A DNA stretch of 64,000 bases from positions 1 through 64,000 of the forward strand of contig VXRG01000034.1 in assembly GCA_009838625.1 (NCBI GenBank). The letters run 5' to 3'. Each line of letters begins with the position of its first letter. Position 1 is the stretch's first letter. This document shows, piece after piece, positions 36,594-46,366 of the stretch. A model generated the notes under the pieces. It worked only from the letters and a program-made list of their open reading frames with translations. It was not told where the DNA came from and did not search any database. Position numbers and translations under genes: made by a program. Source of the stretch: Caldilineaceae bacterium SB0664_bin_27 (GTDB lineage: Bacteria > Chloroflexota > Anaerolineae > Caldilineales > Caldilineaceae).

Positions 36594-37599
36594 CATCAGA
36601 ATAGCCGATGTTCCTCGGCCCCAAGCCCACACCGGTGAGATTGTCGTAAAGGTCAGGGCGTCCGGCATCTGCGCAACCGACGTCAAGATCCTGGGCGGCG
36701 CCGGGATTCCTGCCGAGCTTCCTGCCATACTGGGGCATGAAGTCGCCGGAACAATTGCTGAACTGGGAGCTGGGCCCGGAAACACCTCTTTGCACGTCGG
36801 CCAGCGCGTGGCGGTATATCCGATCGCTGCCTGCGGCAAATGCCTGTACTGCCGCCAGGGCCGCAATAGCCTCTGTCTTCACGAGCATGGACTGGGACAT
36901 GGTGACGACGGCGGATTCGCGGAATACGTGAGGGTTCCGGCGGAAGTCGTTGGGTTGGGCGGGGTCATTGACATCGGCGACATGCCGTTCGACCTGGCGG
37001 CGATGATCGAACCGGTTTCCTGTTGCATTGCGGCCGCCGACCGCTGCGGGACAAAGGCCGGTGATACAGTTGTCGTCGTCGGGGCGGGTCCGTTGGGTCT
37101 GCTGCATACGGTCGTGTCTAAAGCGCTGGGCGCCAACGTCATCTGCATAGACGTGAACGAGGATCGGCTCGCAAAGGCCCTGAGCCTGGGCGCGACAAAT
37201 GTGATCAATCCCGAGAAGGAAGACGCGGCGGAGGTGGTGCGCGGCCTTACGGTCGTCGGCGCCGACGTTGCTATTGCGGCTGTCGGTGTCCCTCGGGTGA
37301 TGGAAAGCTATCTGCCCCTCGTGCGCAACGGTGGAGTTTTCAACGTGTTTGGGGGCACACCGCGCGGTGAAATGATGACCGTTGATCCCCGCTGGATCCA
37401 CTACGGGGAGATCGTTTTGACTGGGACATTTGCATCATCGGTGACGCAGTTCCACAGAGCGTTCAGTTTTGTTGGGAAGCACGCTGAGGAAGTGGAGTCT
37501 GTGATTTCGACACGCTGCGGGCTGGATGATATCCTGGCGGCGGTGCGGCGAGTGCAGAACGGCGAAGGGACCAAGTCTGTCCTGCTGTTTCCGGAATGA
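36562..37599 (+). CDS. Zinc-dependent alcohol/polyol dehydrogenase (MDR family)
   Basis: 345-aa medium-chain dehydrogenase. Catalytic zinc ligands are Cys 37 (ASGICATD) and His 59-Glu 60 (GHE). Structural zinc is held by Cys 91, 94, 97 and 105 (CGKCLYCRQGRNSLC). The NAD-binding Rossmann motif GAGPLG lies near residue 174, and VICIDVNEDRLAKA follows. The layout matches sorbitol, threonine or L-idonate dehydrogenases, oxidising a secondary alcohol to a ketone; the substrate is not certain. It overlaps the preceding CcmI-like gene, so it shares the transcript. Confidence 0.92.
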   Translation: MKAAVVYKKNDIRIADVPRPQAHTGEIVVKVRASGICATDVKILGGAGIPAELPAILGHEVAGTIAELGAGPGNTSLHVGQRVAVYPIAACGKCLYCRQGRNSLCLHEHGLGHGDDGGFAEYVRVPAEVVGLGGVIDIGDMPFDLAAMIEPVSCCIAAADRCGTKAGDTVVVVGAGPLGLLHTVVSKALGANVICIDVNEDRLAKALSLGATNVINPEKEDAAEVVRGLTVVGADVAIAAVGVPRVMESYLPLVRNGGVFNVFGGTPRGEMMTVDPRWIHYGEIVLTGTFASSVTQFHRAFSFVGKHAEEVESVISTRCGLDDILAAVRRVQNGEGTKSVLLFPE

Positions 37600-37633
37600 G
37601 TCTACCGGCCATAGCAATTGCGAGAGGGAAAGC

Positions 37634-38365
37634 ATGATAATCAAGTGGTATGCGCATGCCTGTCTGCGAATCGAAGGTGACGGCGTCAGCATCATAACAG
37701 ACCCCTATACGCCGCAGAATTCCGGATTCGCAGCTGTAACCGAGTCTGCCGACATCGTTGTTCGCAGCTCGGATGACGACTCCGCTCATGCCAACGTGGA
37801 GATGATCCCTGGAGACCCTGAAATAGTAACGGCCACGCACATTCTGAGTTTTGTGAACGGGGAGGGTCAGGGCACTGGCGGCTTTTCGGCTCGGCAGCCC
37901 GTGGATTCGAGTTTCGTGACGCGGGCAGGAGTCCGTTTCAGAGCTATCCCGGCGATGGAGTCGATGCGCGTAAAGCTGCAACCGCGCGACAATGCGATGT
38001 ACTGTTTTGAAGTCGAGAGAATCCGCATCGTTCATTTCGGGGACGTGGGCAATCGCCTGGAAGAGTGGCAGCTGGAGCAGATGGGTAACGTGGATGTGGC
38101 GATAGTTCCAACAGGCGGGCCGCCCACAATAGAACTGCCGGACCTCCATGATGCCTTGGACATCTTGCGGCCGGCGGTAACGATCCCCATGCACTATGAC
38201 CTGCCGGGCTGCAAATTCCCCAGGATGGCCGACGTAAGTGAGTTCACCCAGCGATATCCGCCGGCGCGTGTCCGGACGTCCAATGCCCCTGAAGTTGCGT
38301 TGAACAAGGCTCTCTTGCCGTACGAACCCCAAGTTTGGGTGCTCCAGGCGACTACAGCCGGGTAG
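37634..38365 (+). CDS. Metallo-beta-lactamase-fold protein with degenerate metal motif
   Basis: 243-aa protein resembling the UlaG/UPF0173-type MBL hydrolases (IKWYAHACLRIEGDGVSIIT near the start, IRIVHFGDVGN and TIPMHYDLPG later). ATG 37634 follows GAGAGGGAAAG. The canonical HxHxDH reads DDDSAH in RSSDDDSAHANVE, so the first two His and the Asp appear replaced by Asp, Asp and Ala. It may use a different metal set or be non-hydrolytic. It follows the dehydrogenase by 34 bases, the last gene of this rightward run. Confidence 0.75.
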   Translation: MIIKWYAHACLRIEGDGVSIITDPYTPQNSGFAAVTESADIVVRSSDDDSAHANVEMIPGDPEIVTATHILSFVNGEGQGTGGFSARQPVDSSFVTRAGVRFRAIPAMESMRVKLQPRDNAMYCFEVERIRIVHFGDVGNRLEEWQLEQMGNVDVAIVPTGGPPTIELPDLHDALDILRPAVTIPMHYDLPGCKFPRMADVSEFTQRYPPARVRTSNAPEVALNKALLPYEPQVWVLQATTAG

Positions 38366-38435
38366 AAACATCCGTCATGGCTCTGGCCCTGATGCGTGCA
38401 CCGAACTGTGCGGGCGTCTACTGTCCCAGCGAATG

Positions 38436-39695
38436 TCAGTCCGCCCTTTGCCTCTGTGTTCGCTGTCTGCCGGATAGAAGCGGTGCCGACACCGCTGCGA
38501 CCGCGCTGACGAGCGCCGCCGCGAAATAGAGCCACGACAACCCCACCGCGTCAAGAACCAGGCCGAGAAGCCAGCTCCCCAGTCCGATTCCCAGGTCGAA
38601 GGCCAGATAGAAGCCGGCCGTGGCACGACCGCGCTGCGCCGATGGCATGCGGTCCACGCAGATTGCAATCAAGGCGGGGTGGCAGATGCCGGAACCTATG
38701 CCCATCAGAACGGCGCTGCTTGCAAGGATAGACATGTCGGCCGCGACCGCGAGGCCCGCCAACCCTGCGGCGTTAATGATCAAGGCAGGTAGAAGCACCC
38801 GCGCCCGGTTGGGTCTGTCGAGCAGCCGTCCGGTCAGGATGCGGGTGGCGATAATCGACACGCCGTATACCGCGTACGCGGCGCCCGTCGAGGCCAGCTC
38901 CCTGCGTTCCGCCAGCAGCGGAAGAAAGGCTAAGAGGGCGCCGAAGCTGACGCCGAAGAGTGCTGTCGTGAGCATCGGTCCCCGCAAGGGTTGCGGCAAG
39001 GAGACCAGCTCGGCGAAGCTGAAACCGCCTCTTGCCCTGCCGCTGACCCCTGGTATCACCCGCCAGACAAGGCCGCCGGCAAGGAGAGAAAGCGCCGAAC
39101 TCAGAAAGAAAGCGCTATGGCCAATGCCGCGTCCCCAAATTGGGCACAGACCACCGCCTTCGACGGTAGCAGAACCGTCACCTGCTTGAAAACACCAGGT
39201 TGGGCAAGTGGAGACCGGACAGCCGAACTGCAGTGCGAGCTGCTCCAGGCCGGCGCTGACCGCAGCCGGGGTCAAGGTTATCGCGACATTGGCGGCGGCG
39301 CCGAACAGGGCGAGCGCCGCGCCCCTTCGATTTGGGTCTGCCAGGTCGGCAACGAGAGCGGTGGCGGCGGTCGTAAAGGTGACATAACCCGCTGCCTGGA
39401 GGACGCGCAGCCCAAAGAGCAGCACGGGGCTGGAAGTGAAGCTCATCAGGGCCGCGCCCGCGGCTAGGGAGACCGTACCGAACAGGATGACAGGACGCCG
39501 GCCCAGACTGTCGCTAACCGCGCCGGTCAGTGGGCGGCCAACCAGGGAGGCAACGCCAAACGCCCCCAGAACCAACCCAATCTGCCAGTCCGGTAGGCCG
39601 GCTGCCTCCATGTAGAGGGGAACAGGTACCAGGAGGGCGTAGAAGGCGGCAAAGAACAGCAGAGCCGCCGCCCAGACCGTCCAGTACCTGCTCAC
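38436..39695 (-). CDS. MFS efflux transporter of the arsenic operon
   Basis: 419-aa major facilitator protein with about 12 helices. GTG 39695 starts 2 bases after the arsM stop, so translation is coupled; the longer frame runs antisense-like through arsM and is not credible. The MFS loop motif GRPLTGAVSDSLGRRP is present, with repeats later (RILTGRLLDRPNRAR). An unusual 30-residue loop near residues 155-185 contains four cysteines (159, 164, 168, 184), roughly between helices 5 and 6. Linkage to arsR-arsM suggests export of methylated arsenicals or arsenite, a role proposed but not established here. Confidence 0.82.
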   Translation of the reverse strand: MSRYWTVWAAALLFFAAFYALLVPVPLYMEAAGLPDWQIGLVLGAFGVASLVGRPLTGAVSDSLGRRPVILFGTVSLAAGAALMSFTSSPVLLFGLRVLQAAGYVTFTTAATALVADLADPNRRGAALALFGAAANVAITLTPAAVSAGLEQLALQFGCPVSTCPTWCFQAGDGSATVEGGGLCPIWGRGIGHSAFFLSSALSLLAGGLVWRVIPGVSGRARGGFSFAELVSLPQPLRGPMLTTALFGVSFGALLAFLPLLAERRELASTGAAYAVYGVSIIATRILTGRLLDRPNRARVLLPALIINAAGLAGLAVAADMSILASSAVLMGIGSGICHPALIAICVDRMPSAQRGRATAGFYLAFDLGIGLGSWLLGLVLDAVGLSWLYFAAALVSAVAAVSAPLLSGRQRTQRQRAD

Positions 39696-39697
39696 CG

Positions 39698-40591
39698 TCA
39701 GGGCTTTCGCGCCTGAATGCTGCTGCTGGTAAAGCGATGAAGCAGTTCCTGCAACTGGCCCGGCTGGAGCTCCGAGAGTGCCGAGGGCTGGTCGCGCGTG
39801 AAGTCGGACGGCGTGTAACGCTGCTCGATCGTAATGGCGATTTCGCCGAAGCCGGCCGCCTGCAGGAGCGCGGTGAACTCGCTGATTGTCAGGGCCCCTG
39901 CAATGCAACCGGCCCGATTCAGACCGGCGCGAATCTGCGCCTCGCTGACCGGCAGCCCCGACAGATCGCGGTCGACCACTATGTCCGAAATCGCGATCCT
40001 GCCTCCCGGCTTGAGAACACGGAAGGCCTCATTGAGAACCTTGCCTTTGTCGGCTGTGAGGTTGATTACGCAGTTGGAGATTACTACGTCTACCGTATTG
40101 GGTGGCAAAGGGAGTTCTTCCAGGTCTCCCTTGCGAAACTCCACGTTGGTCGCGCCTGCTTTTTCGGCATTACGCCCAGCCAGCTCCAGCATTTTGTCGT
40201 TCATGTCGACGCCGTAGACGAATCCGTCGACACCAACCTGGCGGGCCGCGAGCAGAACATCCAGGCCGCCGCCCGAACCGAGATCGAGTACCTTTTCGCC
40301 GCGCCGCAACGAGGCGATCGCGTTCGGGTTGCCGCAACCTCTGCTGCTGTTTACGGCGCCGTCTGGCAGCTGGCTCAAGTCTTCTATTTCGTAGTACTCG
40401 CTGCCGCAGCAGCCCTGCGACGCGCTGCCATACAATTGCATTTCGGCGAGGTTTCCATAGTAGGTCTGGACTTCGTCGCGAATGGCCTGGTGGTCCTCGA
40501 GGGCAACCGCTGACGACTCGCCTATTGTTCCGCAGCAATCTTGCAGCTGCATTTCGTTCGATTCTTGTGTTGCCTTGGTCTGAACTGGCAT
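39698..40591 (-). CDS. arsM: Arsenite S-adenosylmethionine methyltransferase
   Basis: 297-aa cytoplasmic enzyme converting As(III) to methylated arsenicals. ATG 40591 has AGGAGA about 8 bases upstream. The SAM site is VLDLGSGGGLDVLLAA (about 101-116). The arsenic-binding cysteines are Cys 86 (SRGCGNP), Cys 174 (ISNCVINL) and Cys 229 (RAGCIAG), matching the three conserved in ArsM. Extra vicinal pairs occur at 19-20 and 61-62. The regulator arsR is 13 bases upstream and the MFS gene is coupled downstream. Confidence 0.95.
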   Translation of the reverse strand: MPVQTKATQESNEMQLQDCCGTIGESSAVALEDHQAIRDEVQTYYGNLAEMQLYGSASQGCCGSEYYEIEDLSQLPDGAVNSSRGCGNPNAIASLRRGEKVLDLGSGGGLDVLLAARQVGVDGFVYGVDMNDKMLELAGRNAEKAGATNVEFRKGDLEELPLPPNTVDVVISNCVINLTADKGKVLNEAFRVLKPGGRIAISDIVVDRDLSGLPVSEAQIRAGLNRAGCIAGALTISEFTALLQAAGFGEIAITIEQRYTPSDFTRDQPSALSELQPGQLQELLHRFTSSSIQARKP

Positions 40592-40604
40592 GTGCGTTTT
40601 CTCC

Positions 40605-41015
40605 TTAATCGCAGACAATTGAATTCATGAAGGTATAGAGAGGCCCGACCCCTTCTCTTCTGACTGAATAGTAGATCCATGTCCCGCGCCGCTCGCTGTT
40701 CACCAGGCCCGCCTTGCGCAGCAGGCGCAGATGATGCGAGATCGTTGGTTGCGAAAGTGTGAACCGTGACTCGATATGGCAGACGCACATGGGGTCTGAC
40801 TGGCAAGACAGTATCTCAAGGATTTGCAGACGAACGGGGTGGCCTATGGCTTTGAACGCGGCCGCCAAGGCGTCTTCTCTTGCTTCGTTCGCAAACTCCG
40901 TATCGGGGAAACCTTTGAATGGCCCTCCAATCCGGGACTCTTCGACGGGCTCTGCCAGCAGGCCAGGCGCTCCCGAGCTCTCTGGACGTCCAAACGGTAC
41001 AAACTCGGTTGCCAT
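40605..41015 (-). CDS. arsR: ArsR-family metalloid-responsive repressor
   Basis: 136-aa winged-helix repressor. The N-terminal 45 residues are unstructured-looking. The DNA-binding helix-turn-helix is LSQPTISHHLRLLRKAGLV (about 88-106), followed by the wing RRGTWIYYSV. Candidate As(III) ligands are Cys 71, Cys 77 and Cys 79 (CVC) near the recognition region, as in E. coli-type ArsR, and Cys 135 at the end. GAGGGG precedes the ATG. It heads the operon with arsM and the MFS gene and should bind the dyad at 41118-41139. Confidence 0.94.
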   Translation of the reverse strand: MATEFVPFGRPESSGAPGLLAEPVEESRIGGPFKGFPDTEFANEAREDALAAAFKAIGHPVRLQILEILSCQSDPMCVCHIESRFTLSQPTISHHLRLLRKAGLVNSERRGTWIYYSVRREGVGPLYTFMNSIVCD

Positions 41016-41106
41016 CGCTTGTTCCCCTCTTCACTTCGGAAAACCATACCTATCAACCACCTGTTGCACAGAAGGCCTTTGGACCGGAAACTCCAGTTGG
41101 CAATAA

Positions 41107-41139
41107 ATCCTAATGTTTATATTGATGTTTGTCAATATA
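41107..41139 (-). promoter_or_regulatory. ars promoter with overlapping ArsR operator
   Basis: Minus-strand TTGACA (41135-41130), 17 bases, TAGGAT (41112-41107). The dyad TATATTGA (41118-41125) / TCAATATA (41132-41139) with a 6-base spacer covers the -35 and half the spacer. This is an ideal layout for repression released by arsenite. Confidence 0.8.
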
Positions 41140-41358
41140 TAGAGTGAAGATGTTCGCATGTATCATTCCCTTCACCGCCTTTTTATTCACACCCCGCCGC
41201 CGCTGCATCGCGGACAGACTACCGCTCAGCCATTGATTTGATGAACCGGGGTTACCCAAAAGACTAGAACAAGCTGTCGAAACTTGACGACCACCTGCAG
41301 CGCTTTCACCGTTGAGCAGCAGAGAAAAACGGGCGGTTCCCCAAAAAAGCCGATATTT

Positions 41359-41390
41359 GGTGTCAAAATGGTGTCAAAGTGCGTCAAGTT
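41359..41390 (+). repeat. Three 11-bp-phased direct repeats
   Basis: GGTGTCAAAAT (41359-41369), GGTGTCAAAGT (41370-41380) and a partial GCGTCAAGTT (41381-41390) follow each other in 10-11 bp phase, placing the GTCAA cores on one DNA face. Confidence 0.5.
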
Positions 41391-41594
41391 CCACTTTTGA
41401 GCCGTTGACTGGAACAGAGGAGTTCCTCTAAAAAAACCGGCCAAGACCTAGAAAAACCTTCAGCGCTCTCTTCACCACGCGCCCCCCCACGCCACTCTCT
41501 CCTCGCCTCTAATCCTATTTCAGACGACGAACTCATAAGAATCCGGGATGTATCCTGCACGGGCATCTCCTGTGAGAACGGACCCCGGACGTGG

Positions 41595-41600
41595 TAGAAT
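41595..41600 (+). promoter_or_regulatory. -10 element suggesting a near-leaderless xseA transcript
   Basis: TAGAAT ends 9 bases before the ATG at 41610, and no Shine-Dalgarno sequence lies between. The -35 (GTGAGA) is poor. Confidence 0.3.
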
Positions 41601-41609
41601 TCCGCGACT

Positions 41610-42923
41610 ATGAATCCACTGACGATAACGCAACTGACGGCGCACGTAACTTCACTGTTCGAGCAAGACGAGCTGCTCCGGGATGTCTGGGTCTTGGCCG
41701 AGGTCAGCCGGTGGACGAGAGCGGCCAGTGGCCATATCTACTTCAGCATGAAGGACAGCGGCGCGGTCATCAACTCGCTGATGTGGCGAGGAAACGCGCA
41801 CCGGCACACCTGGCTGCCGAATGAGGGCGACCAGATCCTGGCGCATGGGCACGTGACCGTCTATCCCGAGCGCGGCCAGTATCAGTTCTATGCGGATGAA
41901 ATCCGGCCTGCGGGTCGGGGGCAGCTATACGCTCAGTTCGAGGCGCTCAAGGAAAGGCTCGCCGCGGAGGGCCTGTTTGAGGAAGAGCGCAAGCGTCCTA
42001 TTCCGGTTTCGCCTCGCCGGTTGGGAATCGTGACCAGCCAGAGCGCTGCGGCGCTTCAGGACGTGTTGCGCGTTCTGCGCCAGCGCTGGCCGCTGGCCGA
42101 TTCGGTCCTCTTTCCGACGCAAGTCCAGGGGGCGGAGGCGCCTGGGCAGATCGTTGCAGCTCTCGCGGCGGCGAACATGTACACGACAAAGGAGGGAACT
42201 CCCCGTGATTCCTCCAGAGAAGATCTGGCCGGACTGCCCCTGCTGTTCAATGACAACGGGAGCAGCACTTTCGATTCGGAGCCGGGGCACGCCTGGCGCG
42301 GCGACGGACATTTGGACACAATTCTGCTCGTGCGCGGCGGCGGTTCGATCGAGGACCTGTGGGCATTCAACGAGGAAGCGGTCGCCTACGCCGTCGCAGG
42401 GAGCAACGTGCCGGTCGTGACCGGAATCGGCCACGAGACCGACTTCACGATTGCCGACTTTGTCGCCGACCTGCGGGCGCCGACCCCGACAGGTGCGGCG
42501 GTCGCGGCAACGCCCGATCGCTGGGAGATGCTGGACGGGGTCAAACAGACACGCCTGTGGTTGCTCAGGGCCGGTTCTGAAGAGGTCTCTGGTCGGAGAG
42601 TGCAGTGGCGGGAGCTGCGCCGTCGGTTGGTCCGGAGTGCCCCCTTGCGCCAGATCGATCTTGCGCGACAGCGGCTGGATGACGTCGAGGAGCGGCTGAG
42701 AAGGGTCACATCAAATGAGTTGCGCCGCAGGAAAGAGCAGCTGGAATCCGGTAAGGCTCGGCTTGAGGGCCTCAATCCTTCCGGGGTGCTGTCCCGCGGG
42801 TATAGCATCGTGCAGAAGAGTGACGGGGCGGTCGTGAGTGCGCCTGGGCAGACTTCCATAGGGGAGCGGCTGCAGGTGCGCTCGGCAGGTGGAGCTTACC
42901 CGGTTCAACGTGAGAGCGACTGA
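41610..42923 (+). CDS. xseA: Exodeoxyribonuclease VII large subunit
   Basis: 437-aa catalytic subunit of exonuclease VII, which degrades single-stranded DNA to oligonucleotides. The N-terminal OB fold (DVWVLAEVSRWTRAASGHIY) is followed by the catalytic domain with RLGIVTSQSAAALQDVLRVL, LLVRGGGSIEDLWAFNEE and PVVTGIGHETDFTIADFVAD. The Arg/Glu-rich helical region binds the small subunit, and the C-terminus has SRGYSIVQKSDG. About 45 residues (roughly 190-235) are inserted before the RGGG motif. The small-subunit gene xseB is not adjacent. No Shine-Dalgarno site is seen. Confidence 0.94.
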   Translation: MNPLTITQLTAHVTSLFEQDELLRDVWVLAEVSRWTRAASGHIYFSMKDSGAVINSLMWRGNAHRHTWLPNEGDQILAHGHVTVYPERGQYQFYADEIRPAGRGQLYAQFEALKERLAAEGLFEEERKRPIPVSPRRLGIVTSQSAAALQDVLRVLRQRWPLADSVLFPTQVQGAEAPGQIVAALAAANMYTTKEGTPRDSSREDLAGLPLLFNDNGSSTFDSEPGHAWRGDGHLDTILLVRGGGSIEDLWAFNEEAVAYAVAGSNVPVVTGIGHETDFTIADFVADLRAPTPTGAAVAATPDRWEMLDGVKQTRLWLLRAGSEEVSGRRVQWRELRRRLVRSAPLRQIDLARQRLDDVEERLRRVTSNELRRRKEQLESGKARLEGLNPSGVLSRGYSIVQKSDGAVVSAPGQTSIGERLQVRSAGGAYPVQRESD

Positions 42924-43015
42924 GCGTTAGGCGCCCTGTAATCCACTCGGCGAGAACCTGTGCGCCCTCTGCGCAATTCTTCTCCTATTCGGAAAACTGA
43001 ATGAAACTGGGGGAC

Positions 43016-44407
<1,392 letters not shown>

Positions 44408-44600
44408 AGCGGATACGCCCCTCGTAGAAAACTGGGAGACAGTTTGGCAATTGGTGGCTAAGCGAACAGTGCCACAATAGTAACAGAGCTGTTGCCGTCA
44501 GGCGAACCTGCCACTGTAGGGCAAGATGGACAACGCAAACCCTGCATATGTGTCGGCAGTCCGATCTGCCAGGTGCAGTTTTCTCGTCACCACCGACGTT

Positions 44601-45359
44601 TCAGTCCTCACGCCAGTCCATCTTGCGATCGACGAATCGGAAACTGATTACAGTGCAGGCAGCCAGCAGGGCAGAGTCCAGAAGGAGACGTGAGGCAAGA
44701 GGGCCTAATAGGACTTGGCGCAGGGCAGAGGCGGCGTATGTAGCTGGGCTGAGGAAGCCGAGCCAGACCAGCCAGCTTGGAAGGCGCTCCGGCGGGATCA
44801 GAACAGGTCCGATCGTTAACATCAGAATCGTCAGTAACCGTCCCGTGGCCGCGGCCTCTTCCGGCGTACGAAAGCTTACGCCCATCAGCGCACCGATGCC
44901 TGCCAGCGGAAGCGCGCAAAGCGGAACGACAAAGAGAGCCAGCGGATGAAGATGAAGCTCCAGCCGCAGTATCCAGGCGCCACCGGCGAGGACAACGAAC
45001 ATTGAAGGGAGGAACAGGATAAAGAATGCGGATGAGGCCGCAAGAATCAATACGCTTTTTCGAATAGGAAGGGTGGCGAAATAGTCCAGACTGCCGGCCA
45101 TTTTCAGGTAAGCGAAATGGCTGATCAACTTTCCCATGTGTTCAAAAAGCAGCGCCATGACCAGGTTCCCGACCAGGACGAAAGAAAGGGCATGGGCACC
45201 CAGATCGCGAGCAAATGAGCCGAGCAGTAGGATCCCGAAAATCGGCAGAACTGTACCTGTCAGGACAAGGTTTCGCCAACCCCATCTCCAGTTGCTTAAC
45301 TCAATGAGAAACAGGTCCCAGAACTGCAGATGGACAGGCAGAGGCAGTCGAGTCTTCAT
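44601..45359 (-). CDS. ABC-2 type exporter permease
   Basis: 252-aa membrane protein with six hydrophobic segments, from LVLTGTVLPIFGILLLGS to LLLDSALLAACTVISF. The pre-last segment WLGFLSPATYAASALRQVLL is the ABC-2 family mark (LSPxxY). Its start overlaps the ATPase stop as TGATG. Together they form an export system of drug, lipid or polysaccharide type; substrate unknown. Confidence 0.85.
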   Translation of the reverse strand: MKTRLPLPVHLQFWDLFLIELSNWRWGWRNLVLTGTVLPIFGILLLGSFARDLGAHALSFVLVGNLVMALLFEHMGKLISHFAYLKMAGSLDYFATLPIRKSVLILAASSAFFILFLPSMFVVLAGGAWILRLELHLHPLALFVVPLCALPLAGIGALMGVSFRTPEEAAATGRLLTILMLTIGPVLIPPERLPSWLVWLGFLSPATYAASALRQVLLGPLASRLLLDSALLAACTVISFRFVDRKMDWRED

Positions 45360-46273
45360 CAGGTGTAATGCAGATAGAGGTCTTCCAGCGTCGCGGAGTT
45401 GAGTTGAAAGTCGTCGATTCGTGATAAGTCCAGCCCCGACAGGGCAGCCTCGACCTGGTGCCGTTCTAGTCGAACCATCCAGTGATCTTCTGCAAGCTCT
45501 TGCGGCTGCAAACCTGGCGGAAGGTCAGGTGGCGAATCCGGCTGAAAGCGCAGCTCAAGTCTAAGCTGCTGGTCCAACTGCTTCTTCAGATTGGAGGGCT
45601 TGCCGAGAGCCACCAGCCGCGCCTTGTGCATGATGCCTACCTGCTGAATGATCTTTTCCGCCTCAATCGCATCGTGTGTGATGAAGATAATCGTTGTGCC
45701 CCGTTCGCTGTTTTCTGCGCGCAACGTCTCCCAGACGTGCCTGCGCCTCTGCGGTGACAACTCATTGGTCGGCTCATCCAGAATGAGAATAGGGGGTCGC
45801 CCAGCCATGGCTGTGGCCAGTTGCAGCATTCGTTGCTGACCGCCCGAAAGCCGCGAACAGAGTTCAGTCCGAATGTCTTTGAGGTCCCACAGTTGCAGGA
45901 GCCGTTCCTGTTCGCGTTTCGATTCCTGGCGGCTGCATCCTCGCAGGTGTGAAGTGAAGTACAATGCCTCACTTACGGTCAGCGAATTGAGCGTGCGTGC
46001 AGTCTGGGGCATGTAACCAACGTACCTGGGTACGAGCAAAGGGTCCTCCTGCAACGGTTGCCCATAGAGACTGACATTGCCCCCTGTAGGACGCAGGAGG
46101 TTCGCCATCTGCTTCACGAGCGTACTCTTGCCTGCCCCATTGTCCCCCAACAGTCCAAAGATTTCGCCCTGTTTTACCTCAAAGCTGATTTCATCATTGG
46201 CCGGCGTGTTCTTCCCTGGGTATATCTTCGTGAGTCGGGAAACCGAGTAGACGCTGTCGGATCTGTTCTTCAT
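45359..46273 (-). CDS. ABC-2 exporter ATP-binding protein
   Basis: 304-aa ATPase. Walker A GDNGAGKST is near residues 43-51, the signature LSGGQQRMLQL near 142, and Walker B ILILDEPTNELSPQRR with the H-loop FITHDAIEAE later. The C-terminal 80 residues form the CcmA/DrrA-type tail. DEPTNELSP replaces the commoner DEPTNGLDP. It is coupled to the permease gene, whose product it drives. A family member commonly called CcmA; drug or lipid export is the usual role. Confidence 0.9.
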   Translation of the reverse strand: MKNRSDSVYSVSRLTKIYPGKNTPANDEISFEVKQGEIFGLLGDNGAGKSTLVKQMANLLRPTGGNVSLYGQPLQEDPLLVPRYVGYMPQTARTLNSLTVSEALYFTSHLRGCSRQESKREQERLLQLWDLKDIRTELCSRLSGGQQRMLQLATAMAGRPPILILDEPTNELSPQRRRHVWETLRAENSERGTTIIFITHDAIEAEKIIQQVGIMHKARLVALGKPSNLKKQLDQQLRLELRFQPDSPPDLPPGLQPQELAEDHWMVRLERHQVEAALSGLDLSRIDDFQLNSATLEDLYLHYT

Positions 46274-46366
46274 GGCATTATGGAAGGCTGTAAGGTTGAT
46301 CTGTACCAGGAAAATGGGTAGGAGCTGAGCTGCCCGTGGTTGGATGGAGGCCGAGCAATTGCTGGC

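Larger units (their letters stand above)
41140..41609. other. Intergenic region between ars operon and xseA
   Basis: About 470 bases without a credible gene. It holds the direct repeats at 41359-41390 and a -10-like TAGAAT (41595-41600) only 9 bases before the xseA start. Confidence 0.5.

Noticed and set aside
38436-39908. MFS gene starting at 39908
   Set aside because: The first 71 codons run antisense-like through arsM; the GTG two bases after the arsM stop gives a normal MFS N-terminus.
41140-41609. Integrase remnant or attachment site suggested by GTGTCAAA repeats
   Set aside because: No recombinase reading frame, tRNA overlap or matching repeat elsewhere in the window supports a mobile element.
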